Assembly (NCBI GenBank): GCA_947000775.1
Contig: CAMQGK010000328.1
Coordinates: 2,699,501 to 2,763,500, forward strand
Reading direction: 5' to 3'
DNA length: 64,000 nt
From: Pterois miles
Taxonomy: Eukaryota; Chordata; Actinopteri; Perciformes; Scorpaenidae
Positions 44,835 to 56,329 of this stretch are shown here, piece after piece (the first letter of the stretch is position 1; each line of letters starts with the position of its first letter). Position numbers and translations under genes: made by a program. The notes below the pieces were generated by a model. That model was not told the origin of the DNA. It did not search any database and was given only the letters and a program-made list of their open reading frames with translations.

Positions 44835-46060
44835 ATGTATAGAGAGACCTGGATACAGTGTTGGAGGCGGGAAAGTTGCTCAGTGGCTCATGAAGTCAGT
44901 GGGTAGACTTCTGGGTCTGGAAAAGTACCCGGATCCTCTGGGTCTTCCGGGTCTTACTGGGCCCCGGTGTGAATGTCCGATATGTGTCCACTTGGTCACA
45001 TGAGTAGTAATGTCCCGCTGTCACGGCTTGTGCTGTCGTTCTGGTCTGGGTCTCCGTAGACATGAACAGAGGGAGGAAATAACTCTGGATTCAGCGATTA
45101 TAGCGTTTTACAACTTCTAGGACCTAATGATTTAAATAAGGACCATTAGAGTGTTCATACTGGGAAGTTGATTCACCTCAAAAGACAGACTCACCTGTAA
45201 CTCACCTCCTCATGGCTGTTTTCAGGCTTTTAAAAAACCTAGCCCGTTACAGGAGCCTTTGTCGTAGCTGAAGCACCCCCTTAAAATGTGCTGGAGATAC
45301 ATCAGTGATGGCGACCACAAAGCACATCCAGGCCTGCTACTAAGCCTCTGCAGCAGAGCAGCTGTGAGAGGACGTCAGACAGAGAGCTGGAGGAAGACCT
45401 GGTTTTATCCTGTGTATATCCAACATATGTCGACTCGTGACATTTTCGTTTGTGTGCTTGTGTTTGTGCGTGGAGAGAGTGGACCACAGCTGCGTGAGGC
45501 CGCCAGTGGTTCTCACAGCCCACAGGGTGACTCTCTGACAGGGATCGTGAGAACCTGAGCGACGGGGGTCCTCGTGGTTCAGAGGAATTCGACAAAATGT
45601 TAAAGAGAGGAAAAACAGCAGTGTTCGTAGATGTCGACAGAGCAGCACAGAGGAAGGCGTCTGACGAGGCTGCTCACACAACTATTTTTGGATCAAGGAA
45701 GTCGCAAACCTGTTACACCAACAGGCAACCTGACAGAGTTTACTGGAAACAGTGTCTTAATCACCACAGAAGTGGATCCTGATCCAGAGGTGGACCCAGC
45801 AGGACGTCTGTCTCTCTCTTTTTCCCACACCTGTATTCTTTCTCTCATCTCTCTCCTCTTCATCACACAACACCTCCTCCTCTCCCTGCTCTTCCTCCAT
45901 CCTTCATCTCCAGCTGCAGCCTCCCTCATGTCACTGGGAGGCTGGATGGTTATTGATGGGCTGCTGAATGGAGAGAGATAGTCTGAGACCCAGAACTTGG
46001 CCTCTACCCCTCCACTGTCTGCTACCCCTAAATCACCACCCAGTCTGGCGTATTCTCCCT
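44835..46060. other. Intergenic stretch, no gene recognised
   Basis: Overlapping ORFs of 90-116 codons at 45286-45981 on both strands have no domain. 44835-45000 has repeat-like wording ('tgtatagagagacctggata'). Confidence 0.4.
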
Positions 46061-46067
46061 TTAATGC

Positions 46068-46086
46068 TGTGTGTGTGTGTGTGTGT

Positions 46087-46166
<80 letters not shown>
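46068..46166. repeat. (TG)n microsatellite
   Basis: About 49 TG units with one interruption (tggtg near 46087). It generates a poly-Val/Cys or poly-His/Thr ORF that is not a gene. Confidence 0.95.
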
Positions 46167-46168
<2 letters not shown>

Positions 46169-46271
46169 CATGGTTTGAAACACTACAGCGGTTTATAGTG
46201 ACGCCATCTATTGTTCTCAGTTCAGCCTGCTCTGAGTCTCTCATGCTATCTGCTCATCAGTTTCACTCACT

Positions 46272-46460
46272 GACGCTGTGGTGGAAGAAGTACTTAGATC
46301 CTTTACTGCAGTATAAGTACTAACACTACATAAAATACTCCACTGCAAGTAAAAGTACAGCATTCAAAACCTTACTGAACTTAAAGTATGTGACTAATTT
46401 CATCTAAATGTAGTTGAAGTAAAAGTATACTTTTACTTCTACTTGTTTCTGCGTTTTACT
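46272..46460 (+). repeat. 'GTGGTGGAAGAAGTACT' fish repeat
   Basis: Starts gtggtggaagaagtacttag and continues with 'aaatactccactgcaagtaa' and 'aagtaaaagtatacttttac', the wording of a very common teleost non-autonomous element. Related tail-like pieces are at 55505-55640 and 56695-56755 ('acagtacttgagtaatgtac'). Confidence 0.65.
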
Positions 46461-46614
46461 TCCTATTATTTCTGATGATTCTGGGTTAATGTTACTGCTG
46501 CATCAATGTGTATGATGCATGTTGCTGCTATAGATTGTAGTTTAATTAGTCCGTCCAGCGTGAGCTTTTGATTGTGTCCAGATGTTGGTCCTGGATGACA
46601 TCCTTCCCTGGGAG

Positions 46615-46780
46615 ATCCTGAGTCTGATGCAGTGCAGGTCACAGCTGTGGTAGCTGATTGTAGATGTTATCTGGTGTTAGCCTGCCCTCTTCTGGGCTGA
46701 GGACAACTACAACAGAGGCTGAGGACGCAGGAGGAGCTCCACTCCAGCACTGAGTCAACGCTAGTTAGAATTACTTCACT
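46615..46780 (+). repeat. Segment shared with 56865-56995
   Basis: 'gctgattgtagatgttatct' / 'gctggttgtagaggtgatct', then 'gttagcctgccctcttctgg' and 'gagctccactccagcactga' occur in the same order at both sites. Each lies downstream of one of the GT31 genes, so this may be the far edge of the gene duplication or simply the interior of the flanking repeat family. Confidence 0.5.
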
Positions 46781-46786
46781 ATCTTT

Positions 46787-47446
46787 AGGGCTATCAGAGT
46801 AAACATCATATCAACACTTTAACACAAATTTGTTTTAGCGCCTCTAAGTTAGAGTGAATATACTGGTATCATATGAAACTAGAGAACCTAATGAATCCAC
46901 TGGTATCAACCGGTCAGACGGGCTTGTCATTGTCGAGGTTAAATAACGCTCCAAACTTTGGCAAGATGTTTGTGCGGAAAAACTGTAATGGCCATTTTGA
47001 AAGGGGTCTCTTGACCTCTGACCTCCAGATGTGTGAATGTAAATGGGTTCTCTGGGTCCCCACCAGTCTCCCCTTTACAGACATGCCCACTTTATGATAG
47101 TCCCAGTCAGTCTGGATCAAGTCCTAGTCAAGTCAGCACTCTGACACACTGACAGCTGTTGTTGCCTGTTGGCTGCAGTTTGCCATGTTATGACTGGAGC
47201 AGATTGTTGATGCTAAAGTCAGAACCTGTGAGGGTTTCTGGACAATATCTGTCATTGTTTTGTGTTGTTAATTAATTTCTAATGCAGCATATTTGCCCAT
47301 AATAAGCAGATTAAATACTTAACAAATCTCCCTTTAAGGTACATTTTAAGCAGACAGAAAATATATGATTAATTTGCGATTAAGTGTGATTAACTATGGT
47401 CATGTGATTAATTGCCATTAAGTATTTTAATCAATTGACAGCCCTG
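46787..47446 (-). repeat. Near-complete 'AGGGCTGTCA' non-autonomous DNA element
   Basis: Ends are inverted: agggctatca at 46787 and tgacagccct ending at 47446. The body matches the reverse of 33238-33720, 8368-8530 and both ends of 19853-20199. No transposase frame is present. I did not find a clear target-site duplication, so the superfamily (hAT would be a guess) is open. Confidence 0.7.
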
Positions 47447-47539
47447 TTGTTAAGTAATGCTGAAGAATTACATCAGATTTTTAAGTCAATGCCATTTAAA
47501 ATATACAGTCTGTACAAGTTTTTTCAACATGGAAAACTT

Positions 47540-47735
47540 CATATTTACATTTCCTGGACAGTATCTGTCATTCTTTTGTGTTGTTAATTGATTTCCAATA
47601 ATAAATATTTACATACATTTACATTTGCCCGCTCCCGTGTAGATAAGTGTTAATACTTGACAAATCTCCATTTAAGGTACATTTTGAACTTAAGATAAAT
47701 TTGCAATTAATCACGATTAAATACATAATTGACTG
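47540..47735 (-). repeat. Second partial copy of the same element, beside the first
   Basis: 'cagtatctgtcattcttttg', 'gacaaatctccatttaaggt' and 'gcaattaatcacgattaaat' repeat 47250-47440 in the same orientation about 300 bases further on. This is either a local duplication or an independent truncated insertion. Confidence 0.65.
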
Positions 47736-47816
47736 ACATGTTCATCACTGCTGGCAAAATGACAAAATCAATAATACAGTTACAAAGTGATGAGGTAGAG
47801 AATCACTAAACATAAG

Positions 47817-47822
47817 TTTATT
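47817..47822 (-). promoter_or_regulatory. Polyadenylation signal, GT31 copy 1
   Basis: AATAAA 154 bases past the stop codon. The equivalent signal in copy 2 is at 58748-58743, within homologous flanking sequence. Confidence 0.65.
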
Positions 47823-47975
47823 GTAATTTAGGACCCAGAACGTGAGTGAAAACATGTTTCTGTCCAACCATGTGCTTCAGTGTCTGCAAACAAAACGAAT
47901 GAGCTCCGTTTTAATTTCTGTAAAATATTTGTCAGATTCAGGATCACAGCCAAGTCTTGGTAAACCTGATGAAGT

Positions 47976-49076
47976 TCAACATGTAGCTTCAGGCTGTCTG
48001 CTCCTCTTCCAGTAACTCACCATCTGTGGGATGCTCGTCGTCGTCACGGCGATCACTTTTGAAAGGCTGCAGCTGCTCAGTGGATGTCTGGGGTCCACAA
48101 TGAACATGCTTTTTTCAGGAGGGTCGGTGGGGGAGATGCCCAGACGTTTTAGGCACATCCCCAGGTAGGCGTCTTCAATGAAGATCGGTTTAATATGAGG
48201 AGAGGCCGTCAGGATCTTAGCAGGCAGGTCCAGAGACATGACGTAGGCCATGCCCAGAGGATACGGGGGGTACTCTGACTCAGCAATCACAGTTGTTGGC
48301 ATGTAGAACTTGTTGCCTGGGGCTCTTAAAACCGGACTGTGCCACCACACCAAACCCGTCATGTAGTTTTGTTGGGCCGTGCTGGGATCCAGCAGCAGCT
48401 TCACCAAATTCTGGACATGCAGAAAAATATCAGAGTCAATCTTCATGACATAGGAAGCTGTGACGCAGCGCGCAGCCAGCCACTCCAGCATCATCATAGT
48501 CTTGATGGTCAGATTGTGGTAGCTGTCCTGGAAGTTACTCTGGATCAGGTCATGGTGCTGCAGGTTCTCCTGTTGGAGCTTGTCCTGCTGCCGCTCAGCA
48601 TCAGCTCCCCCAGGGAGGCCCAGTACGAAGACAGTCTCCACCAGCTGACCCAGAACCACTTTCTCTTTTCCCCATGTGTTCCGGATGGCGTCCCGACCTG
48701 CCACGTCCTTGGTTGCAACATGGACCATCAGGACCAGGAAAGGAGTCCTGGTGTTACACGTTGGCGTGTAGTCCATGATGTATTTATAGTTTCGTGGATA
48801 GGCCACATGGTACCGTCCAGGATCCTCCCACTGTGGTTGAGGGGTCGTCGTAGGCCGTACAGATTGTAAAGATTCCTGAGACAAATTTGTGGTTGGTGAT
48901 TCTGGGCTATCTAATTGACTTGACTTGAACTGACTTGGTTCTGATGATGATGATGATTGTGCTGGAGTATACCTGCACAACAAGATCGATTTCCAGTAGA
49001 AATGGATGATGAAGAGTGTCACTGCTCCCAGGATGCAGATGAAGGTGTGTTTTAGGTATCTCCTACTGTTATCCAT
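47976..49076 (-). CDS. GT31 beta-1,3-galactosyltransferase-like protein, copy 1
   Basis: This is a 366-residue type II Golgi protein in one coding exon. It has a short basic N-terminus, a membrane anchor at about 11-28 and a Ser/Thr/Pro-rich stem at about 38-85. The GT31 catalytic domain runs from about 111 and contains RDAIRNTWG (128-136), the metal/UDP-binding DSD in KIDSDIFL (214-216) and EDAYLG (301-306). N-linked site NLT is at 189-191. DSD is the B3GALT1/2-type form of the DxD motif. EDAY replaces the more usual EDVY. The family transfers galactose from UDP-Gal in beta-1,3 linkage to GlcNAc or related acceptors in the Golgi; the acceptor here cannot be predicted. A splice acceptor lies five bases before the ATG. 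A tandem paralogue lies 10 kb away at 59582. Confidence 0.93.
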   Translation of the reverse strand: MDNSRRYLKHTFICILGAVTLFIIHFYWKSILLCRYTPAQSSSSSEPSQFKSSQLDSPESPTTNLSQESLQSVRPTTTPQPQWEDPGRYHVAYPRNYKYIMDYTPTCNTRTPFLVLMVHVATKDVAGRDAIRNTWGKEKVVLGQLVETVFVLGLPGGADAERQQDKLQQENLQHHDLIQSNFQDSYHNLTIKTMMMLEWLAARCVTASYVMKIDSDIFLHVQNLVKLLLDPSTAQQNYMTGLVWWHSPVLRAPGNKFYMPTTVIAESEYPPYPLGMAYVMSLDLPAKILTASPHIKPIFIEDAYLGMCLKRLGISPTDPPEKSMFIVDPRHPLSSCSLSKVIAVTTTSIPQMVSYWKRSRQPEATC

Positions 49077-49100
49077 TAAAACTGTTCAGAAAAGAGACAC
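49077..49100 (-). promoter_or_regulatory. Splice acceptor before GT31 copy 1
   Basis: Minus-strand CTCTTTTCTGAACAG ends at 49082, and the exon would begin at 49081, five bases before the ATG. The site is conserved at 60562 in copy 2. It implies an upstream 5' UTR exon, which I could not locate. Adjacent intron sequence contains a short tandem 'gttagcatgatagcat' duplication. Confidence 0.7.
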
Positions 49101-49109
49101 ATGTTAGCA

Positions 49110-50410
49110 TGATAGCATGTTAGCATGATAGCCTTTTATAATACATTTTGAGTGTTTCGTTGGCTCTCATAGGCCTCCAATAGGGACGTCACCATACCAG
49201 ACATCCTCGATACCAGTGTGATACCACGTTAAAAACGTTATAAATCTAAGGTACTTCAACATCCACTCCTTTATTACTGTGACAAAGAGAGAGATGGGCT
49301 CCGAGCAGATCAGCTGTTTGGCGATCATCAGAATAGAGAAGAAATTAGCGGTAATGTTTTCTTGTGTTAGTAAATGTACAGTAGTGTCTCACGCTCACAG
49401 TCACACTTTTACTCTCCCTACTTGTGACCTGAATCCAGCACCATGTTCAGGTTTAAGCATCTCACGGGGACCGGGGAGACTGAGCTGGGCCGTTCAAGGT
49501 CAGGGACAGGTGTAATGCCCGGGAAAAACTGTAGGAAAGGGGTCTTCCCCTCTTTTTCTGTATCATATACATATTAATAATAATCTGCCAGTTATATTTT
49601 CATTTAGAGATCAATAGCTCCCTCCAGCTCTATTCTAGTACAGGTTGTTTTCCAAAGTTGGCACAAATGTTTAGTTAGAAAAACATCTTCACTCTCACGG
49701 ACTTAAATTATTTATGGTGGAAACGTTCTCAGTTGTTTTGTCTCATTTATATGAAGGAATGTGTTTTCGGTGCACATAAATCCAGGTAAACAGTCCCTGC
49801 TGGCCAGCTGCCTGGTCACAATACAGTGTTACTGACTCCATTCTCCTTTAACTCAAGCCATAAAATAAACCTCATTCAGTCAGTCATTCTGGGTCTCTGG
49901 TCCACTTCAGTCGTCAGTTAATTACTCTAAATATTTATCTTCACAACGGAGACAGCAGCATTTTTTTCTTGACATAAATAGTTGTCTTCATTTTGAGCTA
50001 CCGCTGTGTTATATAGTTGTGATGTTGATTGAGGAGGAGTTCAGGCTGCAGCTTCACACATACACTCACAAAGAGACAGACCTCGTAAATGGCAGCGAAA
50101 ATATTTAGTCGCACTCGACAGATTTTTGTTCACACTTCAAATCAGTTTCCCTTCAAGTGTTTATACTTATTCTGCTGAACACTGCTGGGGTTCGATACCC
50201 AGCAGCTCCATCCTGCAGGATGACATGTTTTAAATGCCAGACTCTCGCGGGCCTTTAATCATAAAGCATACTTGGCGAGGTAAAAACTGGCACCCCAGGC
50301 CTGTATACCTGCTCTGAGTCACATGAGTGACAGCGAGTCTTGTTTGTGTCTAACTCGGGCTGCCGAAAGGTCAGTGGTGGCCTAAAGGTTGGAGCAGTGA
50401 GCTGTGATTG
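49110..50410. other. Intergenic stretch upstream of GT31 copy 1
   Basis: No ORF with a domain. 50190-50205 contains a B-box-like 'ggttcgataccc' and 50380-50402 an A-box-like 'gtggcctaaaggttggagca', suggesting broken tRNA-derived SINE pieces next to the satellite. The undetected first exon of GT31 copy 1 could lie here. Confidence 0.4.
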
Positions 50411-53400
50411 TATTCTCATCATATTACGACTTCTTTCTCTTCAACTTATGACTTAAGTCAAATAATATTATGACTTTATTCTCTTAAACTAATGACTTTA
50501 TTCTCATAATATTAACTTTATTCCCTTAAACTAATGACTTTATTCTCATAATATTAACTTTATTCCCTTAAACTAATGACTTTATTCTCATAATATTAAC
50601 TTTATTCTCTTAAACTAATGACTTTATTCTCATAATATTATGATTTTATTCTCTTAAACTAATGACTTTATTCTCATAATATTATGACTTTTTCTCTTAA
50701 ACTAATGACTTTATTCTCTTAAACTAATGACTTTATTCTCATAATATTATGACTTTTTCTCTTAAACTAATGACTTTATTCTCTTAAACTAATGACTTTA
50801 TTCTCATAATATTAACTTTATTCCCTTAAACTAATGACTTTATTCTCATAATATTAACTTTATTCTCTTAAACTAATGACTTTATTCTCATAATATTATG
50901 ATTTTATTCTCTTAAACTAATGACTTTATTCTCATAATATTATGACTTTATTCTCTTAAACTAATGACTTTATTCTCATAATATTATTACTTTATTGTCT
51001 TAAACTAATGACTTTATTCTCATAATATTGACTTTTTCTCTTAAACTAATGACTTTATTCTCATAATATTATTACTTTATTCTCTTAAACTAATGACTTT
51101 ATTCTCATAATATTGACTTTATTCTCTTAAATTAATGACTTTATTCTCATAATATTAACTTTATTCTCTTAAACTAATGACTTTATTCTCATAATATTGA
51201 CTTTTTCTCTTAAACTAATGACTTTATTCTCATAATATTCTTACTTTATTCTCTTAAACTAATGACTTTATTCTCATAATATTGACTTTATTCTCTTAAA
51301 CTAATGACTTTATTCTCATAATATTAACTTTATTCTCTTAAACTAATGACTTTATTCTCATAATATTAACTTTATTGTCTTAAACTAATGACTTTATTCT
51401 CATAATATTATGATTTTATTCTCTTAAACTAATGACTTTATTCTCATAATATTATGACTTTATTCTCTTAAACTAATGACTTTATTCTCATAATATTATT
51501 ACTTTATTGTCTTAAACTAATGACTTTATTCTCATAATATTGACTTTTTCTCTTAAACTAATGACTTTATTCTCATAATATTATGACTTTATTCTCTTAA
51601 ACTAATGACTTTATTCTCATAATATTGACTTTATTCTCTTAAACTAATGACTTTATTCTCATAATATTATGACTTTATTCTCTTAAACTAATGACTTTAT
51701 TCTCATAATATTATGACTTTATTCTCTTAAACTAATTACTTTATTCTCATAATATTATTACTTTATTCTCTTAAACTAATGACTTTATTCTCATAATATT
51801 GACTTTATTCTCTTAAACTAATGACTTCATTCTCATAATATTAACTTTATTCTCTTAAACTAATGACTTTATTCTCATAATATTGACTTTTTCTCTTAAA
51901 CTAATGACTTTATTCTCATAATATTATGACTTTTTCTCTAAACTAATGACTTTATTCTCATATTATGACTTTATTCTCTTAAACTAATGACTTTATTCTC
52001 ATAATATTGACTTTTTCTCTTAAACTAATGACTTTATTCTCATAATATTATGACTTTTTCTCTTAAACTAATGACTTTATTCTCATAATATTATTACTTT
52101 ATTGTCTTAAACTAATGACTTTATTCTCATAATATTATGACTTTATTCTCTTAAACTAATGACTTTATTCTCATAATATTGACTTTTTCTCTTAAACTAA
52201 TGACTTTATTCTCATAATATTATGACTTTTTTCTCTAAACTAATGACTTTATTCTCATAATATTATGACTTTATTGTCTTAAACTAATGACTTTATTCTC
52301 ATAATATTCTTACATTATTCTCTTAAACTAATGACTTTATTCTCATAATATTGACTTTATTCTCTTAAACTAATGACTTTATTCTCATAATATTATGACT
52401 TTATTCTCTTAAACTAATGACTTTATTCTCATAATATTGACTTTATTCTCTTAAACTAATGACTTTATTCTCTTAAACTAATGACTTTATTCTCATAATA
52501 TTGACTTTATTCTCTTAAACTAATGACTTTATTCTCATAATATTAACTTTATTCTCTTAAACTAATGACTTTATTCTCATAATATTATTACTTTATTGTC
52601 TTAAACTAATGACTTTATTCTCATAATATTGACTTTTTCTCTTAAACTAATGACTTTATTCTCATAATATTGACTTTATTCTCTTAAACTAATGACTTTA
52701 TTCTCATAATATTAACTTTATTCTCTTATACTAATGACTTTATTCTCATATTATGACTTTTTCTCTAAACTAATGACTTTATTCTCATAATATTGACTTT
52801 ATTCTCTTAAACTAATGACTTTATTCTCATAATATTAACTTTATTCTCTTATACTAATGACTTTATTCTCATAATATTATGACTTTTTCTCTTAAACTAA
52901 TGACTTTATTCTCATAATATTATTACTTTATTGTCTTAAACTAATGACTTTATTCTCATAATATTATGACTTTATTCTCTTAAACTAATGACTTTATTCT
53001 CATAATATTATTACTTTATTGTCTTAAACTAATGACTTTATTCTCATAATATTGACTTTTTCTCTTAAACTAATGACTTTATTCTCATGATATTATGACT
53101 TTTTCTCTAAACTAATGACTTTATTCTCATAATATTGACTTTATTCTCTTAAACTAATGACTTTATTCTCATAATATTAACTTTATTCTCTTATACTAAT
53201 GACTTTATTCTCATAATATTATGACTTTTTCTCTTAAACTAATGACTTTATTCTCATAATATTATGACTTTATTCTCTTAAACTAATGACTTTATTCTCA
53301 TAATATTGACTTTTTCTCTTAAACTAATGACTTTATTCTCATAATATTATGACTTTTTCTCTAAACTAATGACTTTATTCTCATAATATTATGACTTTAT

Positions 53401-54480
53401 TCTCTTAAACTAATGACTTTATTCTCATAATATTCTTACATTATTCTCTTAAACTAATGACTTTATTCTCATAATATTGACTTTATTCTCTTAAACTAAT
53501 GACTTTATTCTCATAATATTGACTTTATTCTCTTAAACAAATGACTTTATTCTCATAATATTGACTTTATTCTCTTAAACTAATGACTTTATTCTCATAT
53601 TAACTTTATTCTCTTAAACTAATGACTTTATTCTCATAATATTAACTTTATTCTCTTAAACTAATGACTTTATTCTCATAATATTATTACTTTATTGTCT
53701 TAAACTAATGACTTTATTCTCATAATATTATTACTTTATTGTCTTAAACTAATGACTTTATTCTCATATTAACTTTATTTCTCTTAAACTAATGACTTTA
53801 TTCTCATAATATTATGACTTTTTCTCTAAACTAATGACTTTATTCTCATAATATTGACTTTATTCTCTTAAACTAATGACTTTATTCTCATAATATTATT
53901 ACTTTATTGTCTTAAACTAATGACTTTATTCTCATATTAACTTTATTCTCTTAAACTAATGACTTTATTCTCATAATATTATGACTTTTTCTCTAAACTA
54001 ATGACTTTATTCTCATAATATTGACTTTATTCTCTTAAACTAATGACTTTATTCTCATAATATTGACTTTATTCTCTTAAACTAATGACTTTATTCTCAT
54101 ATTATTACTTTATTGTCTTAAACTAATGACTTTATTCTCATATTATGACTTTTTCTCTTAAATTTATGACTTTCTTCTTTTAAATTCATGACTTTATTCT
54201 CATAATATTTTTACTTTTTTCTCTAAAAGTTGTGACTATTCTCATATTATGACTTTTTCTCTTAAATTTATGACTCTTCTTCTTTTAAATTCATGACTTT
54301 ATTCTCATAATATTTTTACTTTTTTCTCTTAAAGTTGTGACTATTCTCATATTATGACTTTTTCCTCTTAAACTTATATTTACGTTTATTCTCATAAAGT
54401 TACAACCGTGGCCTTTCTAAAGTCAGTTTTTTCTCATAAACTTATGACTTGATTCTTATATATTACAATGTTTTTTGTAA
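50411..54480. repeat. About 4-kb AT-rich satellite, dimeric 22-mer units
   Basis: The basic 22-base monomers are atgactttattctcttaaac+ta and atgactttattctcataata+tt. They alternate to give a 42-45-base dimer repeated about 90 times. Variants (gacttttt, tattact, attgtctt, cttaca, shortened ctcatatt) recur in clusters, indicating larger higher-order units. The edges (50411-50480 and 54140-54480) are degenerate, as expected for a tandem array that is homogenised in its centre. No spacers, ORFs or genes. Simple-sequence ORFs are absent because stop codons are frequent. Confidence 0.95.
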
Positions 54481-54484
54481 ACCT

Positions 54485-55685
54485 AAGACTTAATTCTCTT
54501 TATTTTTCCCTTAACGTGGCCCTAATTCTCTGTTGTAAAATAGAATCAGGGATATCTTGAATTAAAGTTTTGAATAAGCAAAATGACACTGCAGATATCT
54601 CTAATGAATATCCCATCTAGCTATCTAAATGTTTGCCATGCTATGACTGACGGTAGCAGAGACTGACACAGGCATCCCACCCATCATTCGTCAGTAACAC
54701 CCGACTAAATCCCAGCAAACTGGAAAAACTGCCCTCAAATTAAATGGCGTCTTTAACACTCTTGCTTTGTGGAGGGGGTATTGTCATGTTGAAACAGGAA
54801 GTGGCCTTTCTTAGCCTGGACTTGGGGCCATGCGAACAGCCACAGTAATGTGCAGATAGAAGAGGACACAGATCATGTAATGTTATACTCTACGGAGTGT
54901 TATAACCAGTACTCCAGTTACCACCACAGTACTGCCTCCAGCCAGCTGCTGGATATTCTTACATGGATACACAACCACAGATCTGACCCACACTGTTCCT
55001 GTGGGACAAAAGGATGTTCGATCACAGCGTTGTTTGTTTGTTTTACTATAATGTTTTGAGTATTTTTAGGATCGTACCAGTGTAGAAATTCAACACAGCA
55101 CTGTCATAATACAGTCCCATGATATGAAATTTCTGACGAAAACAACAAGATTGAGCTTTGTAATGCTGAAGCAACAAATTTACATTTATTATTATTCATC
55201 CACCTCCATGCACTTTTGAAATATAAAGTAAAGGCTTCCATGAATAGTCTGGTATTACCTTCAGTCAGCTTCCTCCTGCATGTTTCCATGTTCGTAGTCC
55301 ACCTGGAGAAACAAAGGTGCTGCGCAGCCTGATTCCTCTCACATGTATTAATGGACTGTGGCCTTTCTGGGCTGTTTCTCACGGACGTTTGCCACCAAAC
55401 CAGTTTACCAGACCCCACCCCAGTATGTTGAATAGCACTGTGGGAGTGGGAGGTGTATACTGAACATACACACCACATTACATCAGTACAGGATTCACGT
55501 TAAAGTCAAGTAAAAGCATGTAAGTATTTTCATGTAAAAGTAGTAAAAGTATTGCTGTGTCAGGAAAATGTTCCCTGCCAGTGATGTTTCTGGATTAATA
55601 TTACTTTTACATATTATTATTATTTGGAGGGAAGTACCTTCAATTATTACAGAATACTAGGTTCCACATTGAGGGAAATTTTTTT
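54485..55685. other. Intergenic stretch, no gene recognised
   Basis: A 124-codon minus ORF (55104-55478) has no domain. 55505-55640 contains pieces of the 'aagtaaaagtat' fish repeat. Confidence 0.45.
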
Positions 55686-55689
55686 CCCC

Positions 55690-55830
55690 AGAATAGTTAC
55701 ATATTACGAGAAAAACGTTGTAATTTAATGAGAATAAAGTCGTACTATTTAAAAAAAAAAAAAGTCCTAATATTACTAGAACAAAGTCAGAACTTCATAA
55801 GAAAAAAGTCCTATTACAAGAATAAAGTTT
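55690..55830 (-). repeat. Satellite-like monomers, inverted orientation
   Basis: 'attacgagaaaaacgttgta', 'tgagaataaagtcgtactat' and 'aagaataaagtttcaagttt' are diverged reverse-complement relatives of the 50411-54480 monomers ('gactttattctcat'). Confidence 0.6.
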
Positions 55831-56069
55831 CAAGTTTACAAGAGGCCACAAAAGGAGGTCCATGTGGTTCTTTTCATCGAAATAAATAAAATTTCTTGCT
55901 GATTTTTTTTTCCAGGTGCTGATACTGATGATAATGTGGTGCTGATGAGCCAAAAGATGAAGTATGTTGTTATTTGTGAAACCTGAACTGAAGTATGACT
56001 TCACAAAATGCTCCACATTCCTCATTTTCACACAGGTGAAAATAACTCTAAAATAACACGTAAAATTAC

Positions 56070-56320
56070 TACTTTATAATATTATGACTTTATTCTCATA
56101 TTACGACTTTTTTCTCTTAAATTTGACTGTATTCTCATAATATTACAACTTTTTCCTTTAAATTTAGGACTTTATTCTCATAATATTCTGACTTTTTTTC
56201 CTCATAAACCTATGATTTTATCCTTGTATTACAAGTTTTTTGTCATAATCCTATGACTTATTCTTGAAATATTATGACTTCATTCTCAAAATCTCAGATT
56301 TATTTTTTCCTCGTGTGGTC
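56070..56320 (+). repeat. Satellite-like monomers outside the main array
   Basis: 'aatattatgactttattctc', 'tattctcataatattacaac' and 'gactttattctcataatatt' occur here in the same orientation as the main array, about 1.6 kb beyond its end, with higher divergence. Confidence 0.7.
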
Positions 56321-56329
56321 CTAATACTC

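Noticed and set aside
45693..46244. 183-codon minus ORF with poly(His-Thr)
   Set aside because: It is produced by a (TG)n microsatellite; the flanking residues show no domain.
48339..48869. 176-codon plus-strand ORF, matched by a 163-codon ORF at 59945-60436
   Set aside because: It lies exactly antisense to the GT31 coding sequence. Its similarity between the two loci follows from conservation of the real gene on the minus strand.
50411..54480. CRISPR-like appearance of regularly spaced repeats
   Set aside because: The 'spacers' are themselves a second monomer of the same satellite, there are no unique spacers or cas genes, and the genome is eukaryotic.
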